From the NCBI GenBank assembly GCA_964551015.1, contig CAZKBP010000025.1:23706-87705 (forward strand): DNA of 64,000 nucleotides, in the 5' to 3' direction. Origin of the DNA: CAZKBP01 sp964551015 (GTDB taxonomy: Bacteria > Bacteroidota > Bacteroidia > Cytophagales > Microscillaceae). The translations under genes were made by a program, and so were the position numbers. The notes under the pieces are model-generated. The model was not told the DNA's origin and made no database searches. It saw only the letters and a program-made list of their open reading frames with translations. Positions 60,936 through 64,000 of the stretch are shown here, piece by piece (within the stretch, counting starts at the first letter, position 1; every line of letters starts with the position of its first letter).

Positions 60936-61210
60936 GATCATGAATTATGGATAGCCAAAATTTCTCTGGTCAAGTAATACCTGCGCAAACTTAGTCTTGG
61001 TTTAAGCATCGATTCCTTTTTTGACCAATCATTCCCGTTTTGAATTATTATCTCCTATTTAGAGAATTGAATTAAGTATAAGTAATTGATTTTCAGAATA
61101 CTATCTCTTGGATTCATTGTTGAGTATTTATGTATCTTGGGTCTCTATTCTTCCATCGTCTGTGAACTAGATTAATAAAATAAGAGAGACAGAGCAAATA
61201 CAGAAAATCA

Positions 61211-61621
61211 ATGAATTCACCTCTAGAGAATATATGGGTTACTCCCCCTCATCAGCAATCCTTCTCGAGAGAAGGTGCTAAGGTTTGGAAGCAAAATAAT
61301 GAAATTACTTATATTCAGGTAGATGATAAAAAGATACTCGGTTCTTCGGAGATACTAGACATCCTTTGCACGGTTTATCAGCTAAACCAAGGACAGACCA
61401 AAATCCGCTTACTGATGCAGACCAGCAATCTTTATTTTCTATCACAAGATGCGGAGCTATTCTTAGCCCGCAGCCAGCCTATTGTGGCGGTAGCTGTGGT
61501 CAGCAAAGCTCCTTGGTGGAGTCGGTGGTATCATCGCTTGGGAGATGCTCTTAAGAGAAATTATCCCTGGAAAACCTTCTCTTCTTTAGAATCTGGCGTT
61601 CATTGGTTGGAGCGGTTTTGA
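61211..61621 (+). CDS. STAS/SpoIIAA-like hypothetical protein (136 aa)
   Basis: A 136-residue protein with a strand-helix alternation similar to SpoIIAA/STAS-like proteins of Bacteroidota. It has an N-terminal strand pair (ITYIQVDDKKILG), a helix (SEILDILCTVYQL), a strand (KIRLLMQTSNLYFL) and then a mid helix and strand (QPIVAVAVVSKAPWW). The C-terminal part is helical and ends in WLERF. It resembles the plan of the protein at 39707 but is not closely similar. No partner kinase or anti-sigma factor is adjacent. Confidence 0.6.
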   Translation: MNSPLENIWVTPPHQQSFSREGAKVWKQNNEITYIQVDDKKILGSSEILDILCTVYQLNQGQTKIRLLMQTSNLYFLSQDAELFLARSQPIVAVAVVSKAPWWSRWYHRLGDALKRNYPWKTFSSLESGVHWLERF

Positions 61622-61809
61622 GTGAGTAATAAGTATTAGGCTCTGAGCTTTCAATTAGCATCGTCACTATCCTTGCCCTTTATTTTCCGTTTGATCCTCG
61701 AATGGTTCAGCTTCATCTGATTCGAGCTGTTTTTTGAGCCTAGATTAGTTTGTTTTGTCGTATCAGTGTATCGAGGAAAACGATTCACTTACTACAAACC
61801 ATTATAATC

Positions 61810-62160
61810 ATGAAAAACTTACTAATCTCGATTACTTATTTTCAAGTGAAAAATCTTTGGAAGCTTCCTACTTTTCTTCGCTATGCGAGCCGATCTTCTG
61901 CCCAAGCCAAAATTGCCTCAGGGATTCTACACCAAGATATTAAAGCAGATTTTTGGAAATTACGTTTCTGGACGCTAACCGCTTGGGAGAGTGAAGAAGC
62001 CATGCTTACTTATATCCGACAAGGAGCACACCTCCAGGCCATGAAAAGATCCAGAAGCTTGGCAAAAGAAATGAAGGCCACCCGCTATCCAGCTACTAAA
62101 ATCCCTACCTGGAGCGAGGCTATGGCCAAAGTAGCAGAGGAAAAACCGATTGCGGTCTAG
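61810..62160 (+). CDS. Small dimeric alpha-beta barrel protein (DUF3291/monooxygenase-like)
   Basis: A 116-residue protein read from the ATG at 61810; the longer frame upstream adds 20 unlikely residues. The core matches the ABM/DUF3291-like fold: a first strand (NLLISITYFQV), a helix with KLPTFLRYASRSSAQAK, the strand LRFWTLTAWESEEAMLTYI with its typical WT-x-W-ES motif (near 57-68), and a His-containing helix GAHLQAMKRSRSLAKEM. A haem or small-molecule role is known for relatives, but not shown here. A terminator follows at 62364. Confidence 0.75.
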   Translation: MKNLLISITYFQVKNLWKLPTFLRYASRSSAQAKIASGILHQDIKADFWKLRFWTLTAWESEEAMLTYIRQGAHLQAMKRSRSLAKEMKATRYPATKIPTWSEAMAKVAEEKPIAV

Positions 62161-62471
62161 AAAAAAAGTATTTGCATCTGTCTTTTTAAAAGGCTTCTCT
62201 ATTTGGGAATGACAATCTACTCACATATAAAATTCCCTACTTCACAAGCGAATCGGAGGGACTGACAAAATTCGTTAGCCATCCCTTATTTATTCCCGTA
62301 TCTTTGAATAAGCAATCATTAAAACTTCAAAAGCTGTCTGAATTGGAGTATTTGTTTTCTGTCATTACAGAGTCTTTCCGGATGGGAGGACTCTGTATTT
62401 TTCTCTAAACGAAGCAATCAACTAATATCATATATTTTAGTGTCTTTTTTTATGTTACACACACGACACAT
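62161..62471. other. Intergenic region before the repeat array
   Basis: About 310 bp with the terminator at 62364-62402 and otherwise AT-rich DNA. No gene was seen. Confidence 0.4.
62364..62402 (+). terminator. Rho-independent terminator
   Basis: ACAGAGTC-T-TCC pairs with GGA-G-GACTCTGT around a short loop and is followed by ATTTTTC. It lies about 200 bp after the gene at 61810. Confidence 0.65.
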
Positions 62472-64000
62472 AAAAAAAGCTCGCTTCTCTTGGAAACGAG
62501 CCTTTTTGGGAACATTCTTCAACCAGCTATGCATTGAGTCTTAATCTCATCTGATTAATATATAACGAAATCAGTGCCAAGGGAACAAACCACTGATAAT
62601 CAACTACATCTCATTTTTAATTAATTATTTGTTTCCTGATTTGGGAAAAGAAGCCTAAATCTGGGAAATCGTCGGAACGCGGCTTTTTTGGGAACACTCT
62701 TTAGACCACACGATTTTTCTCTCATCATTTTCATAGTAAATAGCTAGTCTCCTCGGGTGCTCAGTGTAGCATCCAGGGAGATTGGTTGATTTGCTCGAAT
62801 AAAAAAAGCTCGCTTCTACTAGGAAACGAGCCTTTTTGGGAACATTCTTCAACCAGCTATGCATTGAGTCTTAATCTCATCTGCAAGATTATTCGCCAAT
62901 CTCGTGCCAGTAGAGCCAATATATTGATAACCAACCTCTTGTACACGTAGGAAGGTCTCGTCTTATTCATTTTGGGTAAATTTGTGTCAAAAATGGAAAA
63001 TATTCTTGCATAACTCATCCAAATTTTACTCATCATCGTAAGTGTAAGTATATAAAAAAAGCTCGCTTCTACTAGGAAACGAGCCTTTTTGGGAACATTC
63101 TTCAACCAGCTATGCATTGAGTCTTAATCTCATCTGACTAAATTATTACCAAAGCTATGCCAAGACATTAAAGACTTATAAATCAGGTATTTAGATAAAA
63201 TTTACTTTCAATCAGTTTCCTATTTAGAGACAAATAACCATTAATTTGGGAATTAAATTCTATGGAAGTTTTGCAAGTATGCAATATTTAGCTAACTTGT
63301 GCCTAATTAGCATTGACCTCAAGGTCATAGATCAATCTTCTTCTGGGAAATCGAGCCTTTCTGGAAACTTCTTCGACATTACAGAGCTACGTTGAGTTTT
63401 AATTTCATCTGGAACAATTTGTTAAATCAGTAAGTTGATTACCTAATTGAGGATTGATCTCTTTTTCAAACCAGTAATTCTAAGTTCTTCCGCCCTAACA
63501 TCGTTCTTCATTCATATCATATTGAGCTTTTTATACAATTAAGACTTACTCAGTACTTAATCTATATTGTGTAGCGTCACAAAAAAAAGCTCGCTTCTTC
63601 TAGGAAACGAGCCTTTTTGGGAACATTCTTCAACCAGCTATGCATTGAGTCTTAATCTCATCTGATTGATATATAACGAAATCAGTGCCAAGGGAACAAG
63701 CCACTGATAATCAACTACATTGCATTTTTAATTACTCATTTATTTCCTGATTTGGGAAAAAGAGCCTAAATCTGGGAAATCGTCGGAACGCAGCCTTTTT
63801 GGGAACACATTTTACAGCAAAGCGAGTCTTTTCATCTTTTATTAATGATCATCAAGGCTTGGTGGGTCAAATAAAGGCCTATGAGGGATTTGAGCAAAAC
63901 CACTGCCTAGCCCATAAAAAAAGCTCGCTTCTACTAGGAAACGAGCCTTTTTGGGAACATTCTTCAACCAGCTATGCATTGAGTCTTAATCTCATCTGAT
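62472..64000 (-). repeat. Tandem array of hairpin-tail repeats (5 full copies, 1 diverged copy), continuing beyond the window
   Basis: An 83-bp unit occurs at 62472-62554, 62801-62883, 63054-63136, 63581-63665 and 63916-64000, with a diverged copy at about 63336-63411; start-to-start spacings are about 250-330 bp. On the minus strand each unit reads as a conserved segment (including AATGCATAGCTGGTTGAA) followed by a hairpin GCTCG-TTTCC...GAAGC-GAGC and seven T, as in the 3' end of a small RNA. The sequences between units differ, except that about 230 bp after the first and fourth copies are almost the same. Any frame through the repeat is a by-product of the conserved DNA. No gene was seen in between. 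Confidence 0.7.

Larger units (their letters stand above)
60408..61210. other. Intergenic region with weak small frames
   Basis: About 800 bp. It contains a doubtful 75-codon frame (60492-60719, first codon TTG) and a broken 43-codon frame directly after it (60724-60935). The rest is AT-rich and unexplained. Confidence 0.4.

Noticed and set aside
62655..63117. Minus-strand reading frames through the array starting MHSWLKNVPKKARF
   Set aside because: They are read through the conserved repeat and its terminator; they differ completely after the repeat, and the orphan copy at 29.36 kb has no ATG at that place. Conserved DNA explains the conserved peptide.
62472..64000. CRISPR array
   Set aside because: Units are 83 bp, spacers are 170-450 bp and partly duplicated, and no cas gene is present; the hairpin has flanking A/T tracts as in terminators.
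62472..64000. Integron cassette array with attC sites
   Set aside because: No integrase gene, no GTTRRRY/RYYYAAC cores in the repeats, and no ORFs between the units.

Overview
The window looks like Bacteroidota DNA (Saprospiria/Cytophagia-like). Two secreted proteins end in type IX secretion (T9SS, Por) sorting domains. There is a TonB-dependent receptor with a carboxypeptidase-regulatory-like N-terminus, LytS/LytTR signalling, CaiB and LeuCD-type metabolism, an ORF6N protein, and at least one TTG-N21-TAnnTTTG promoter. No rRNA or tRNA gene and no CRISPR array was seen. A ParA/ParB pair (6.2-7.9 kb) and a large primase-helicase (53.6-57.3 kb) would fit a plasmid, chromid or integrated element, but housekeeping-type genes are also present, so the replicon type is open.

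Layout. 0-4.3 kb: LytTR regulator, LytS-type kinase and TonB receptor, all on the minus strand. 4.8-8.4 kb: a three-gene cassette of a membrane protein, a coiled-coil protein and a small 'DLKxISxALL' protein, then parB, parA and a second DLK protein. 8.7-13.7 kb: Hsp20, a thioredoxin-TPR protein and an ABC/FtsX-type exporter. 14.2-22.2 kb: secreted proteins, including an M43-like metalloprotease with a T9SS tail, a short asparaginase-like protein, a di-haem peroxidase lipoprotein, and several small proteins. 22.5-29.2 kb: a receiver protein with Glu at the phosphoacceptor site, a two-domain VOC protein, a Uma2-family protein, a third DLK protein, an Xre regulator and a badly decayed HlyD/TolC efflux locus.

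29.5-45.2 kb: an apparent 15-gene minus-strand catabolic operon. It carries two aconitase-type LeuC/LeuD dehydratases, an HMG-CoA-lyase-like enzyme, a CaiB-type CoA-transferase, an HpcH/HpaI aldolase, hydantoinase-type enzymes, an SDR, an alpha/beta hydrolase and an MFS carrier. I infer degradation of an organic acid or heterocycle to central metabolites; the substrate is unknown. The first leuC-leuD pair is interrupted by an S23-type four-helix-bundle gene bounded by inverted heptanucleotide repeats.

45.4-50.3 kb: accessory genes (ORF6N, GIY-YIG), three palindrome-like 104-bp repeats, and a tandem duplication containing two Xre/coiled-coil genes, each copy carrying the first 13 codons of the adjacent 440-residue membrane/zinc-finger gene. 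50.4-62.2 kb: a single-domain response regulator, an SDR, an L-type lectin, the primase-helicase, a multi-PAS histidine kinase and small proteins.

62.5-64.0 kb: a repeat array that runs off the window end. Each unit has a conserved segment followed, on the minus strand, by a terminator hairpin. It could be a tandem family of small RNAs. One diverged copy at 29.36 kb keeps the segment and the hairpin position but has a different stem sequence. The best candidates for undescribed biology are this array, the S23 element in the leuCD operon, the DLK paralogue family near parAB, and the Xre/membrane-protein duplication.
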